Positions 1 to 7,852 of a DNA stretch of 36,591 nucleotides are shown here, piece by piece (positions within the stretch are counted from its first letter, which is position 1; every line of letters begins with the position of its first letter). Source of the stretch: Thermoanaerobaculia bacterium. GTDB lineage: Bacteria; Acidobacteriota; Thermoanaerobaculia; Multivoradales; JAHEKO01. The stretch lies in the NCBI GenBank assembly GCA_945787575.1, contig CALZKB010000066.1:1-36591 (forward strand), read 5' to 3'. Made by a program: the position numbers and the translations under genes. The notes beneath the pieces are model-generated. The model was given only the letters and a program-made list of their open reading frames with translations. It was not told the DNA's origin and searched no databases.

Positions 1-126
1 GTTTCGCATCGAGGCCGAGTCGTGCCGTATCGATAGAGCACCGCTTGGGTTAGATTGACCGGTGGCGGCTGTCGCTCGGTTCTTCCGCCGCAGCCGATCC
101 TGCCGTCCGCCAATGGAGACCATGCA

Positions 127-2277
127 ATGCTGAAGAGAAAGGCCTCTCTCTCCGTTGCCTCGACCGGGCTGGCACTGCTCGGAGCCGCAGCCTGGGTGCC
201 CGAGCTTCCGGCTCAGACACGATTTGCCGACCGCCGCGATGTCGTGCTCGTGGAGATTCCGGTGCAGGTGGAGAAGGACGGCGTGCCGGTCCGTGGCTTG
301 ACGCGCGACGACTTCGAAGTACGCGACGGTCGCAAGAAGGCGGAGATCGTGACCTTCGACGTCATCGATCTGGACATGCTCGGCGGTGCGGATGGCTCGG
401 GCGTCGCGCCCCTCCCGTTGGCGGCGCGCCGGCACTTTCTCTTCCTGTTCGATCTGTCGCTGTCCGACCCATCCAAGATCGCCGAGGCCCAGCGGGCGGC
501 CAACGAGCTCGTAGTTGCCGGTCTCCATCCTTCGGATCTCGCCGCAGTGGCGACCTATTCGAGCCGTTCCGGCATCGCCTTGAAGCTCGGCTTCACGTCG
601 GATCGCCGGCAGCTCGAAGTCGCGATCCGGACCTTGGGCCTGCCTCAACTGGTCAACCGAACCCTGGATCCCCTGAGCCTCACCTTGACCGAGCTGGCAC
701 CGTCGGTGGTGGATCCCGCCGGGGGCGGCGGCCGGGAGGCCGAGGCGGAGGCGGAGATCGCCGCCCTCATCCAGGAGATCGAGGGAGAGGTCACCGCGGC
801 CGCGCGGCGCAATCAGATGCTCGCCTTCACGAGCAGCCTGGCTGGTCTGGCTGAGAGTCTGGGTGGCCTCGACGGGCGCAAGCACGTCGTCTTGCTGTCG
901 GAGGGCTTCGACGCTTCGTCGATCCTGGGCACCGGTGTGGGAACCGCGACCGAGCAGGAGCGGATCGCACGGGTGAGCGATGCCGCGATGGAAGGGCGGA
1001 TATGGGAGGTTGGCGACGACGAGCGTTTCGGCGCGACCGAGGACCAGGGCTTTCTGCGCCGGATGGCGGAAGAGTTCATCCGGGCGGACTGCACGGTCCA
1101 GTCGGTCGACGTCGGTGGCCTGCGCGCGGGTGGCTCGGCGACGGGGACGTCGACCGAATCGGGATCCGAAGCCACCGGCCAGGACGGTCTCTTTCTCATC
1201 GCCGATCAGACCGGTGGCGAGTTCTACCGCAATTTCAACCGGCTGGACGAGGCGATGAATCGGATGCTCGTGCGCACCAGCGTGACCTACGTGCTGGGCA
1301 TCCAGCCGGACAAGATCGAAACTGACGGCTCGTTTCACCGGCTCAGAGTCAAGCTCAAGAACGACGTCAAGGGTGCGCGTCTGGCGCATCGCCAGGGCTA
1401 CTTCGCGCCCAAGCCCTCGGATGAGATCGAGCCGTTCGAGAAGAAGCTGACTGTCGCGGGCCAGATTCTGGGTGGAGGCGAAGGAGGGACCATCCGGACC
1501 GCGGTTCTGGCGGCGGCCCACGAAGTCGCGGCCGAGCGAGCCCACGTGCCGGTGCTGATCGAGGTCGACGGCTCCTCTCTGTTGGACGGGCAGAAAAGCG
1601 GAGTGGTGCCTACCGAGATCTATGTGTACGGCATCGATCGCGAGGGTGCCATCGTCGACTACTTCACCCGTATCCTCGGTCTCGATCTGAAGGAACTGGG
1701 ACCGATGCTGCGGGAGACCGGCCTCAAGTACTGGGGTCACCTCGAGCTTCCGCCCGGCGATTACCTGCTGCGAGTGGTAGTGCGCAACGACGCCTCGGGT
1801 CGCGTCGGTATCCGCAAGCTGCCGCTCAAAGTGCCGGACTTCGTGGGCGGTGAAGGGGCGCTGTGGCCACCGATGATTCCCGAGCCCCAGGGCAAGTGGG
1901 TCTTCGGGCGGGAGAAGCCCGAAGAGCAGGGAGATTTCCCTTATCCGTTCGTCGCCAACGGCCAACCGTTCATTCCGGCGGTGCGGCCGACCGTAGCCGG
2001 CGGACAGGATGTCCAGCTGATCGTCGCCGGTTACCACCTGGGGCCGTCGCCACGAGTCTCCGGGGAGCTCTACGCGTCGGATGGCAGCAAGGTCGAGAGC
2101 TACACGGTGGCGCTGGAAAGCGCCGGCTCGGCGACCGGCGATGGTCCCGATCACTGGCTCGCCCGATTCACCACCGGGAGTCTCGCCCCCGGAGACTACC
2201 GACTCGTGATCACCGTTCCCGGCGGCGGTGGAGCCGACGACCGCCGGAGCGAGATTGCCATTGTGGTGGGAGGATAG
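127..2277 (+). CDS. Secreted VWFA-related (Acidobacteria-type) domain protein
   Basis: A 716-residue protein. The ATG at 127 is chosen over an upstream in-frame ATG at 55 because it follows GGAG (115-118) by 8 bases and begins a signal peptide (KRK, hydrophobic stretch, likely cleavage after LPAQ near residue 30). A short beta-rich segment (about 38-80) precedes a von Willebrand A fold. The metal-site motif DxSxS is intact as D109-L-S111-L-S113. Length, order and the QTRFADRRDVVLVEIPVQV-type lead-in match the VWFA-related family abundant in Acidobacteriota. After the VWA part (to about 430) come several hundred residues of beta-rich sequence with no recognised enzyme motif. Probable role is periplasmic or surface adhesion or protein-protein contact; the function is unknown. 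DUF3179 follows 49 bases downstream on the same strand. Confidence 0.85.
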   Translation: MLKRKASLSVASTGLALLGAAAWVPELPAQTRFADRRDVVLVEIPVQVEKDGVPVRGLTRDDFEVRDGRKKAEIVTFDVIDLDMLGGADGSGVAPLPLAARRHFLFLFDLSLSDPSKIAEAQRAANELVVAGLHPSDLAAVATYSSRSGIALKLGFTSDRRQLEVAIRTLGLPQLVNRTLDPLSLTLTELAPSVVDPAGGGGREAEAEAEIAALIQEIEGEVTAAARRNQMLAFTSSLAGLAESLGGLDGRKHVVLLSEGFDASSILGTGVGTATEQERIARVSDAAMEGRIWEVGDDERFGATEDQGFLRRMAEEFIRADCTVQSVDVGGLRAGGSATGTSTESGSEATGQDGLFLIADQTGGEFYRNFNRLDEAMNRMLVRTSVTYVLGIQPDKIETDGSFHRLRVKLKNDVKGARLAHRQGYFAPKPSDEIEPFEKKLTVAGQILGGGEGGTIRTAVLAAAHEVAAERAHVPVLIEVDGSSLLDGQKSGVVPTEIYVYGIDREGAIVDYFTRILGLDLKELGPMLRETGLKYWGHLELPPGDYLLRVVVRNDASGRVGIRKLPLKVPDFVGGEGALWPPMIPEPQGKWVFGREKPEEQGDFPYPFVANGQPFIPAVRPTVAGGQDVQLIVAGYHLGPSPRVSGELYASDGSKVESYTVALESAGSATGDGPDHWLARFTTGSLAPGDYRLVITVPGGGGADDRRSEIAIVVGG

Positions 2278-2326
2278 CCATCCAGGCTGGACCAAACCGG
2301 TGGCCGGGCGAGGCCGTACCCCTGCC

Positions 2327-3754
2327 GTGATCCGACTACCGACCGTACCCTTGGGTCGCTCCTGTTCTCCGTCGGTGGGCGGGCTGGTCGCAATCGTGGT
2401 GGCGGGTATGCTGTCGCCCGCGCCGGCGGGCGCTGACGAGCTGTCGCCCCAGGAGGGCTACCGGTTGGTCGCCCAGCTCGTTGCCGCGGAGGGGAAGGAC
2501 TCCAAGATCGCGGCGGAGGCGCTGATCCGGGCGGACGACGAGAGCTTGGTGCCCGCCATCGTCGACGGCCTGTTCTTCGTTCCCAGACCGCAGCGGGCAC
2601 CGGTGCGCAAGGTGTTGGAGCGACTCACCGGCCACGATGCCGGCAACCGTCATCGCGATTGGGTCGAGTACGTCGGTTCGCGCACCGATCTTCGCCCCAA
2701 GCCGGGATACGACCAGTGGAAGTCGCTCCAGCTCAGGAGAGTGGACGCGAACTTCGGCCGGGTGATCTACGGCGGCGTCCCGGCTCGAATCCGGCTGGAA
2801 GAGATCGTCTGGGGTGGCGTCCGGTTGGACGGAATTCCCTCGATCGACGACCCTGCGATCACCAGTGCGGCCGAGGCCGCCTTCATGCGCGATCGAGAGC
2901 TGGTCTTCGGCGTTCACGTGGGGGGCGTCTACCGCGCGTACCCGAGGCGGGTGCTCTCCTGGCACGAGATGCTCAACGACGTGGTGGGCGGCGAGCCGGT
3001 GACCCTGAGCTACTGCACCCTGTGCGGCTCGGCGGTGCTCTACGCGACCGGGCTCGACCACGACCGCCGCGTGCTCGGCACCTCCGGCTTGCTCTACCGC
3101 AGCAACAAGCTGATGTACGACCGGGCGACCTACAGTCTGTGGAGCAATCTGACCGGGGAGGCGGTCTTGGGTCAGGAAGCGGCCTTGGGTGAAAAGCTCG
3201 TTTCGCTGCCCCTGACGCTGATCCAATGGGGTCGATGGCGCGAGGCTCATCCGACGACCGAGGTTCTCGACATCCCCGCGCTCAAGCAGAAGATCGGGCG
3301 AGAGTTCAGCTTCGACTACACGATCGGCGCGGCCGACCGAGCTCGCGAAGGCGTCTCCTTCCCGGTGTGGCGCAAGAGCGCCGCGCTCGAGCGCAACGCC
3401 GAGATCTATTCGCTCAAGGTCGGTGACGCCGCCAAGGCTTACCCGCTGGACGTGCTGTACGAGACGCCGGTCGTCAACGACGTGCTCGGGGGGGTGGAGA
3501 TCGTCTTGGTCAGCGATGTCCAAAGCGGAGCCGTCCGCGCCTACCGAAGCGAAGGTGAGAGATTCGCCGCGGGCGATGGCGCCGATCTGGTCGAGGACGG
3601 GAAAGGCCGAGTCTGGCGCCTGGAGGAGCAGGCCTTGATCCTCGGGGAAGGCGCCGGCGCTCGCCGACTCGAACGCCTGGCGGGTCACGTCGCCTTCTGG
3701 TTCGGCTGGTTCGGTTTCTACCCGGAGACGGAGATCTACGGCATCCCTCGATGA
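2327..3754 (+). CDS. DUF3179 domain-containing secreted protein
   Basis: A GTG at 2327 is preferred, giving 475 residues with an N-terminal hydrophobic export segment (GGLVAIVVAGMLSPAPAGA). No clear ribosome site supports it, and the in-frame ATG at 2408 is an alternative. An upstream ATG (2228) would overlap the VWFA gene and destroy the signal peptide. The body carries the DUF3179 hallmark SYCTLCGSAVLY and repeated W-x-N-L-T-G and YPLDVLYETPVVND-like segments. The family is widespread in marine bacteria and its biochemical function is not established. The two close Cys residues could bind metal or form a disulfide, but this is inference. It probably shares a transcript with the VWFA gene. 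Confidence 0.8.
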   Translation: MIRLPTVPLGRSCSPSVGGLVAIVVAGMLSPAPAGADELSPQEGYRLVAQLVAAEGKDSKIAAEALIRADDESLVPAIVDGLFFVPRPQRAPVRKVLERLTGHDAGNRHRDWVEYVGSRTDLRPKPGYDQWKSLQLRRVDANFGRVIYGGVPARIRLEEIVWGGVRLDGIPSIDDPAITSAAEAAFMRDRELVFGVHVGGVYRAYPRRVLSWHEMLNDVVGGEPVTLSYCTLCGSAVLYATGLDHDRRVLGTSGLLYRSNKLMYDRATYSLWSNLTGEAVLGQEAALGEKLVSLPLTLIQWGRWREAHPTTEVLDIPALKQKIGREFSFDYTIGAADRAREGVSFPVWRKSAALERNAEIYSLKVGDAAKAYPLDVLYETPVVNDVLGGVEIVLVSDVQSGAVRAYRSEGERFAAGDGADLVEDGKGRVWRLEEQALILGEGAGARRLERLAGHVAFWFGWFGFYPETEIYGIPR

Positions 3755-3852
3755 TCCCGCGATCGACCCGAGGCGTGCCCCGGTCCTTCGATCTCCGCCG
3801 AGGAGGCACTTTCGGCGAGCCTCGCGGATCGGCGCCGCTCGTCATCATGGGA

Positions 3853-3881
3853 TTGACACCGTTTTTCCCCCTTGCTAGCGT
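3853..3881 (+). promoter_or_regulatory. Candidate sigma70-type promoter for the tRNA-Val/thrS transcript
   Basis: A perfect -35 TTGACA (3853-3858) is followed after 17 bases by TAGCGT (3876-3881). The -10 is preceded by TGC, an extended -10. Expected start is near 3888, about 32 bases before the first tRNA. The -10 itself is poor (three of six), so this is a prediction from spacing and position. Confidence 0.5.
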
Positions 3882-3919
3882 CGACCGCCCTCGGAGGAGT
3901 GGTTCCGAGAGGATTGTAA

Positions 3920-3996
3920 AGGCCCGTAGCTCAGATGGTTAGAGCGCTACGTTGACATCGTAGAGGTCAGCGGTTCAAGTCCGCTCGGGCCTACCA
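3920..3996 (+). tRNA. tRNA-Val (anticodon GAC)
   Basis: A full cloverleaf can be drawn. The acceptor AGGCCCG pairs fully with CGGGCCT, the D stem is GCTC/GAGC, and the anticodon stem CTACG/CGTAG holds loop TTGACAT with anticodon GAC at 3954-3956. The T stem AGCGG/CCGCT has loop TTCAAGT. Discriminator A and CCA are encoded (3993-3996). It reads GUC and GUU. Confidence 0.97.
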
Positions 3997-4080
3997 CATT
4001 TGCCACGAACCGACCACGGAGAGCAGGATGGAAGGATGGACTACCAGCTTCTGCGCCTCCAGGTGCGTCAAGTCGACTCC

Positions 4081-4157
4081 AGGCGCTTAGCTCAGCTGGT
4101 TAGAGCGCTACCTTCACACGGTAGAGGTCAGCGGTTCGAGTCCGCTAGCGCCTACCA
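4081..4157 (+). tRNA. tRNA-Val (anticodon CAC)
   Basis: Acceptor AGGCGCT pairs perfectly with AGCGCCT. The D stem is GCTC/GAGC, and anticodon stem CTACC/GGTAG holds loop TTCACAC with anticodon CAC at 4115-4117. The T stem is AGCGG/CCGCT, and CCA is encoded (4155-4157). It reads GUG. It shares its D and T arms with the tRNA-Val(GAC) 84 bases upstream, suggesting duplication and divergence. Only 20 bases separate its 3' end from the thrS start. Confidence 0.97.
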
Positions 4158-4177
4158 TCCCCTCGAGGCCGACGGCC

Positions 4178-6097
4178 ATGATTGAACTGACGCTTCCCGA
4201 CGGGTCGGTCCGCGAGGTGGCGCCCGGCTCGACGCCGCTGGACGTGGCGGCCCAGATCGGCCCCCGGCTCGCCAAGGCGGCGGTCGGCGCGGAGCTCGAC
4301 GGAGCCCCGGTCGATCTGCGCCATCCGCTCGACAGAAGCGGAGCGTTCCGCTTGTTCACCGATCGCGACTCCGAGGCCGGAGACTTCATCCGCCACAGCG
4401 CCGAGCACGTACTCGCCGACGCCGTCAAGCGCCTCTGGCCGGAGGTCGAGATCGACGCCGGACGGCAGGATCACTCGGAGAAGTACCAGTACGACTTCCG
4501 GTTCCCGCGAGCTTTCACGGCGGAGGACCTCGAGCGGATCGAGGCCAAGATGCGCGAGATCCTGAAGGAGGACAGCGTTTTCGAGCGGGTCGAGATCTCG
4601 CGTCAGGAGGCCGCCGAGCTCTTCGCTTCGATGGGTGAGAACCTCAAGGTCGAGCGCCTCGAGGACATTCCCGAAGGCGAGGCGATCACGCTCTACAAGC
4701 ACGGCGACTTCGTCGATCTCTGTCGCGGACCGCACGCTCAACGCGCCTCACAGGTCGGCGCGGTCAAGCTCCTGGAGGCGTCCGGGGTCTACTGGAAGGG
4801 CGACGAGTCGAACGAGATGCTGCAGCGTATCTACGGCACCGCCTTCGGCAGCCAGAAGGAGATGGACGAGTACGTCGAACGCGTGGAGCAGGCGAATGCC
4901 CGCGACCACCGACGTCTCGGCCCGGAGCTCGATCTCTTCAGCTTCGACGACACGGCGCCGGCCAACCCGTTCTTCCATCCCAAGGGCGCGGTGATCTACA
5001 ACGAGCTGGTCGACTTCGTGCGCGAAGTCCAGGTCGCCGACGGCTTCGACGAGGTCATCACGCCGCAGATCCTCGACGTCGACCTCTGGCACACCTCCGG
5101 GCACTACGACAACTACCGCGAGAACATGTTCTTCACCGCGGCCGACGAGCGGCAGTTCGCCGTCAAGCCGATGAACTGCCCGACCCATTGTCTGATCTAC
5201 TCGACCGGGCTGCGCTCGTACCGCGACCTGCCGATCCGTTACGCCGACTTCGGCCGCCTGCACCGCTACGAGCGCAGCGGCGTGACCTCGGGGCTGACCC
5301 GGGTGCGCACCTTCTGCCAGGACGACGCGCATGTCTTCTGCACGCCGGAACAGGTCGAGTCCGAGGTGCTGATGATGGTGTCCATGATCCGTGGGATCTA
5401 CGACACCTTCGGTTTCGAGGGCACCCTGATCGAGCTCTCGACGCGACCGGAGAAGCGAATCGGTGCCGACGAGCTATGGGACGAAGCGGAAGCGGCATTG
5501 GCGGCGGCGCTCGACACGGCGGAGATCGAGTACGAGCTCAACGCCGGCGACGGCGCGTTCTACGGCCCGAAGATCGACTTCCAGATCGAGGACGCCATCG
5601 GCCGCTCCTGGCAGCTCGGGACCGTCCAGCTCGATTACTTTCTGCCGGAGCGCTTCGGGCTAGCCTACGTCGGCGACGACGGCGAGGAGCATCAGCCGGT
5701 GATGATTCATCGCGCGATGCTCGGCTCGATCGAACGGTTCATGGGCATCCTCATCGAGCACACCGCCGGTGCTTTCCCGATCTGGCTCGCACCGGTGCAG
5801 GCGGTCGTGATCCCGGTCTCGGAGAAGAACCTCGACTACGCGCGGAAGGTGCACGACGAGATCGCGGCGACCGGAGCGCGGGTGAAGGTCGACCTGCGCA
5901 ACGAGAAGCTCGGCTACAAGATCCGGGATGCGCAGCTGCAGAAAGTGCCGTATATGCTGGTCGTGGGTGCTCGCGAGGAGGAGAGCGGCCAGGTGGCGCT
6001 GAGGCTGCGCAACGGCGAGGACCTCGGCGCGACTCCGGTGGCCGACGTCGCGCGGAGGATCGCCGAGCGGATCGCCGAGCGATCTCTCGAGCTCTGA
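4178..6097 (+). CDS. thrS: Threonine--tRNA ligase
   Basis: A 639-residue cytoplasmic enzyme that charges tRNA-Thr. The start is ATG 4178 with GAGG at 4165-4168. Domains in order are TGS (1-60), the editing domain with all four key residues (H73, H77, C182, H186), the class II catalytic core and a C-terminal anticodon-binding domain (about 535-639). The zinc ligands fall at C334, H385 and H511, the same numbering as the E. coli enzyme. Motif 2 (RYADFGRLHRYERSG) and motif 3 (HRAMLGSIERF) are intact. It should therefore be active and able to hydrolyse mischarged Ser-tRNA. There is no room for its own promoter after the tRNA, so it is probably co-transcribed with the tRNAs. No T-box leader is possible in 20 bases. 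Confidence 0.97.
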   Translation: MIELTLPDGSVREVAPGSTPLDVAAQIGPRLAKAAVGAELDGAPVDLRHPLDRSGAFRLFTDRDSEAGDFIRHSAEHVLADAVKRLWPEVEIDAGRQDHSEKYQYDFRFPRAFTAEDLERIEAKMREILKEDSVFERVEISRQEAAELFASMGENLKVERLEDIPEGEAITLYKHGDFVDLCRGPHAQRASQVGAVKLLEASGVYWKGDESNEMLQRIYGTAFGSQKEMDEYVERVEQANARDHRRLGPELDLFSFDDTAPANPFFHPKGAVIYNELVDFVREVQVADGFDEVITPQILDVDLWHTSGHYDNYRENMFFTAADERQFAVKPMNCPTHCLIYSTGLRSYRDLPIRYADFGRLHRYERSGVTSGLTRVRTFCQDDAHVFCTPEQVESEVLMMVSMIRGIYDTFGFEGTLIELSTRPEKRIGADELWDEAEAALAAALDTAEIEYELNAGDGAFYGPKIDFQIEDAIGRSWQLGTVQLDYFLPERFGLAYVGDDGEEHQPVMIHRAMLGSIERFMGILIEHTAGAFPIWLAPVQAVVIPVSEKNLDYARKVHDEIAATGARVKVDLRNEKLGYKIRDAQLQKVPYMLVVGAREEESGQVALRLRNGEDLGATPVADVARRIAERIAERSLEL

Positions 6098-6111
6098 CCG
6101 GCGCACCGTTC

Positions 6112-6813
6112 ATGGACTCCTCCGCACTCGTCGACGGCCTCGTCTTCTACGTCGTCTTTCTGCTTTCGGTCACCCTTCACGAGGCGGCGCACGCCTGGGC
6201 CGCCAAGCGCGGTGGTGATCCCACCGCCTATCTCGGAGGCCAGGTGAGCCTCGACCCGCTGCCGCACATCCGCCGGGAGCCGTTCGGGATGGTGATCCTG
6301 CCGCTGCTCTCGGTCTTCCTCACCGGCTGGCCGTTCGGCTTTGCCAGCGCTCCCTACGATCGAAACTGGGCGGTACGTCATCCGCGTCGCGCGGGCTGGA
6401 TGGCACTGGCCGGCCCCGCGGCCAACCTGTTGCTGATGGGAGCGGCCGCGATCGCCGTCTTCGGGGGGGTGCTGGCGGGCGCCTTCGAGCCGCCCCAGGC
6501 GATCGGCTTCAGCCGCGTGACGGCGGCCACCGGAGACCTCGGTCCTCTCGCCTTCTTCCTGAGCGCGCTGTTTTCGATGAACCTCTTGCTCGCCGTCTTG
6601 AATCTGATTCCGGTGCCCCCGCTCGACGGCAGCGGTGCGCTGCCCCTCCTACTGCCGGCGCGGCTGACGGCGCGTTATCAGGAGTTTCTCTGGGGCAATC
6701 CGATGCTCGGATGGATCGGCATCCTCGTCGCATGGCGGCTGCTCGACTATCTGTTCCATCCGATCTGGCTGGCGGCGGTCAATCTGATCTACCCGGGCCT
6801 CTCCTACGGCTGA
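6112..6813 (+). CDS. Site-2 protease family (peptidase M50) membrane protein
   Basis: A 233-residue integral membrane protein starting 14 bases after thrS. The zinc motif HEAAH is at residues 23-27 inside the first hydrophobic segment. The second metal motif, N-L-I-P-V-P-P-L-D-G, lies in a later segment near residue 170. About five hydrophobic stretches are visible. This matches the short M50 rhomboid-neighbour type (YwhC/Rv1417-like) rather than RseP, as no PDZ domain is present. Such proteins cleave substrates within the membrane, but the target here is unknown. The ORF is open far upstream inside thrS in another frame; the ATG at 6112 is chosen because it begins the M50 homology. It occupies the position where infC is usually found. 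Confidence 0.85.
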   Translation: MDSSALVDGLVFYVVFLLSVTLHEAAHAWAAKRGGDPTAYLGGQVSLDPLPHIRREPFGMVILPLLSVFLTGWPFGFASAPYDRNWAVRHPRRAGWMALAGPAANLLLMGAAAIAVFGGVLAGAFEPPQAIGFSRVTAATGDLGPLAFFLSALFSMNLLLAVLNLIPVPPLDGSGALPLLLPARLTARYQEFLWGNPMLGWIGILVAWRLLDYLFHPIWLAAVNLIYPGLSYG

Positions 6814-6858
6814 AGATCGAGCCGGCCCGCGCTCGTCGCCGGCTGGGCCGAGGTGGCC

Positions 6859-7032
6859 GGCCCTGCGGCGAGAGAGCACTGACCCCCAGGGGGACGCTCG
6901 CGCGTACTCGGTCTGCGAGTCGGCGACGCGCGGCTCACTCGCCGTCGCTGGACAGCCGGATGGGATCTTGAACGGTGAAAGCCCCGCTCGGCTCGAGCCC
7001 CCTGGGCTGTCAGTGCTCTCTCGCCTTGGGCC
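6859..7032. repeat. Long imperfect inverted repeat, candidate structured RNA
   Basis: The arms pair as GGCCC (6859-6863) with GGGCC (7028-7032), then 17 perfect base pairs (6867-6883 with 7009-7025), then 9 more (6885-6893 with 6998-7006). The joins are small internal loops of 3x2 and 1x2. The roughly 100-base centre can itself fold into CGCGT...ACGCG plus ACTCG/CGAGT (6901-6930) and CGGCT/AGCCG (6931-6935 with 6954-6958). The result is a branched structure closed by 31 base pairs. No gene lies in this stretch. It sits upstream of the likely rpmI promoter, so it is not clearly a leader of rpmI. The strand of any transcript is unknown. Confidence 0.6.
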
Positions 7033-7086
7033 TACCGTGGGTCGCGAGGAAAGCGATGAAGCCAGCTCACAGGCCTCGGCGAGGGG

Positions 7087-7115
7087 TTGTCTCCCTCCAT
7101 CGCCGCCCCTATAAT
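7087..7115 (+). promoter_or_regulatory. Candidate rpmI-rplT promoter
   Basis: The -35 is TTGTCT (7087-7092), followed after exactly 17 bases by a perfect -10 TATAAT (7110-7115). Predicted start is near 7122, leaving about 20 bases of leader. The leader includes the strong ribosome site AGAAGGAG (7128-7135), 8 bases before the GTG start of rpmI. Confidence 0.65.
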
Positions 7116-7143
7116 CAGCGGCTCTCTAGAAGGAGTGTTCGTC

Positions 7144-7338
7144 GTGCCCAAGATCAAGTCACATCGGGGAGCCAGCAAGCGCTTCAAGACTACCGGAACC
7201 GGCAAGGTCAAGCGCAACCACTCGATGCATTCGCACCTCCTCACCAAGAAGGCCCAGAAGCGTAAGCGTAAGCTGCGCAAGAGCACTCTCGTCGTCGGCA
7301 AGTTCGCCAAGACGATCAAAGGTCTCATCAGCGGCTGA
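7144..7338 (+). CDS. rpmI: Large ribosomal subunit protein bL35
   Basis: A 64-residue basic protein beginning [16 protein letters not shown], the bL35 signature, and ending in a [16 protein letters not shown]-type segment. The start is GTG at 7144, fixed by AGAAGGAG 8 bases upstream and by family N-termini (MPKIKTxR). An upstream in-frame ATG (7087) would fall inside the promoter. It precedes rplT, the conserved pair order. Confidence 0.97.
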   Translation: MPKIKSHRGASKRFKTTGTGKVKRNHSMHSHLLTKKAQKRKRKLRKSTLVVGKFAKTIKGLISG

Positions 7339-7356
7339 CACCCTCCACGAATCGTA

Positions 7357-7377
7357 GGCGGGACGAACCTGTCCGCC
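7357..7377 (+). other. Possible stem-loop between rpmI and rplT
   Basis: GGCGGGAC (7357-7364) can pair with GTCCGCC (7371-7377) with one bulged G and a six-base loop. No T-run follows, so it is not a classical terminator. It lies in a 107-base spacer and could affect mRNA stability or rplT translation. The evidence is only pairing potential. Confidence 0.3.
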
Positions 7378-7445
7378 GCGATCGACCACGGCCTCCACGA
7401 GCGGGGCCCCAACAGCCCGTGCAGGGCGCAAGAACGAGGTTCACG

Positions 7446-7850
7446 ATGAGAGTCAAACGCGGTAACCGGCGCTCCCAGAAGCGCAAGAAAGTACTCAAGC
7501 TAGCCAAGGGCTACTACGGCCGGAAGTCGAAGGCCTATCGGGTCGCCATGGAGGCGGTCGACCGCGCCGGGCAGTTCGCCTATCGCGATCGACGAAACAA
7601 GAAGCGCTCCTTCCGGCGGCTGTGGATCGTGCGGATCAACGCCGCGGCGCGGCTCAACGGCATCTCCTACAACCGCCTGATCGAGGGCCTCAAGAAGGCC
7701 GGCGTCGAGGTCAATCGCAAGATGCTGGCCGACCTCGCGGTCCGGGACGCCAAGGCATTTACGCAGTTGGCCGAGATCGCCAAGCAGACGGTGGGCTCGA
7801 CGGCGGGCCTCCAGGCGATCGCGGCGGACCCGAGCTCCGAGGAGGAGTAG
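7446..7850 (+). CDS. rplT: Large ribosomal subunit protein bL20
   Basis: A 134-residue rRNA-binding assembly protein starting [20 protein letters not shown], the bL20 N-terminal tail. It continues with [13 protein letters not shown] and [15 protein letters not shown], all diagnostic. The start is ATG 7446 with GAGGT upstream; an earlier in-frame ATG (7419) lacks family support. An acidic tail (DPSSEEE) extends slightly beyond the usual 117-120 residues. In E. coli bL20 represses its own operon, but no equivalent operator can be assigned here with confidence. Confidence 0.97.
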   Translation: MRVKRGNRRSQKRKKVLKLAKGYYGRKSKAYRVAMEAVDRAGQFAYRDRRNKKRSFRRLWIVRINAAARLNGISYNRLIEGLKKAGVEVNRKMLADLAVRDAKAFTQLAEIAKQTVGSTAGLQAIAADPSSEEE

Positions 7851-7852
7851 CC

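Noticed and set aside
2336-3688. A 450-codon open frame opposite the DUF3179 gene.
   Set aside because: Its composition (His, Asp and Val rich) is typical of the reverse strand of a GC-rich gene, and the DUF3179 family motifs are on the plus strand.
3751-3942. A 63-codon frame starting in an ATGA overlap with the DUF3179 stop.
   Set aside because: It runs through the predicted promoter and into the first tRNA, so it cannot be a normal gene.
4158-4177. T-box or other leader before thrS.
   Set aside because: Only 20 bases separate the tRNA from thrS, far too few for a T-box.
5188-6111. An open frame runs from 5188 into the M50 gene, giving a possible 541-residue protein.
   Set aside because: The upstream part lies inside thrS in another frame, is Arg/Gly-rich as expected for a GC-rich shadow, and has no relation to M50 proteins.
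6859-7032. Reading the long inverted repeat as a rho-independent terminator or a definite bL20 leader.
   Set aside because: The 104-base centre is too long for a terminator, and the best rpmI promoter lies downstream of the repeat, so it would not be in that mRNA.
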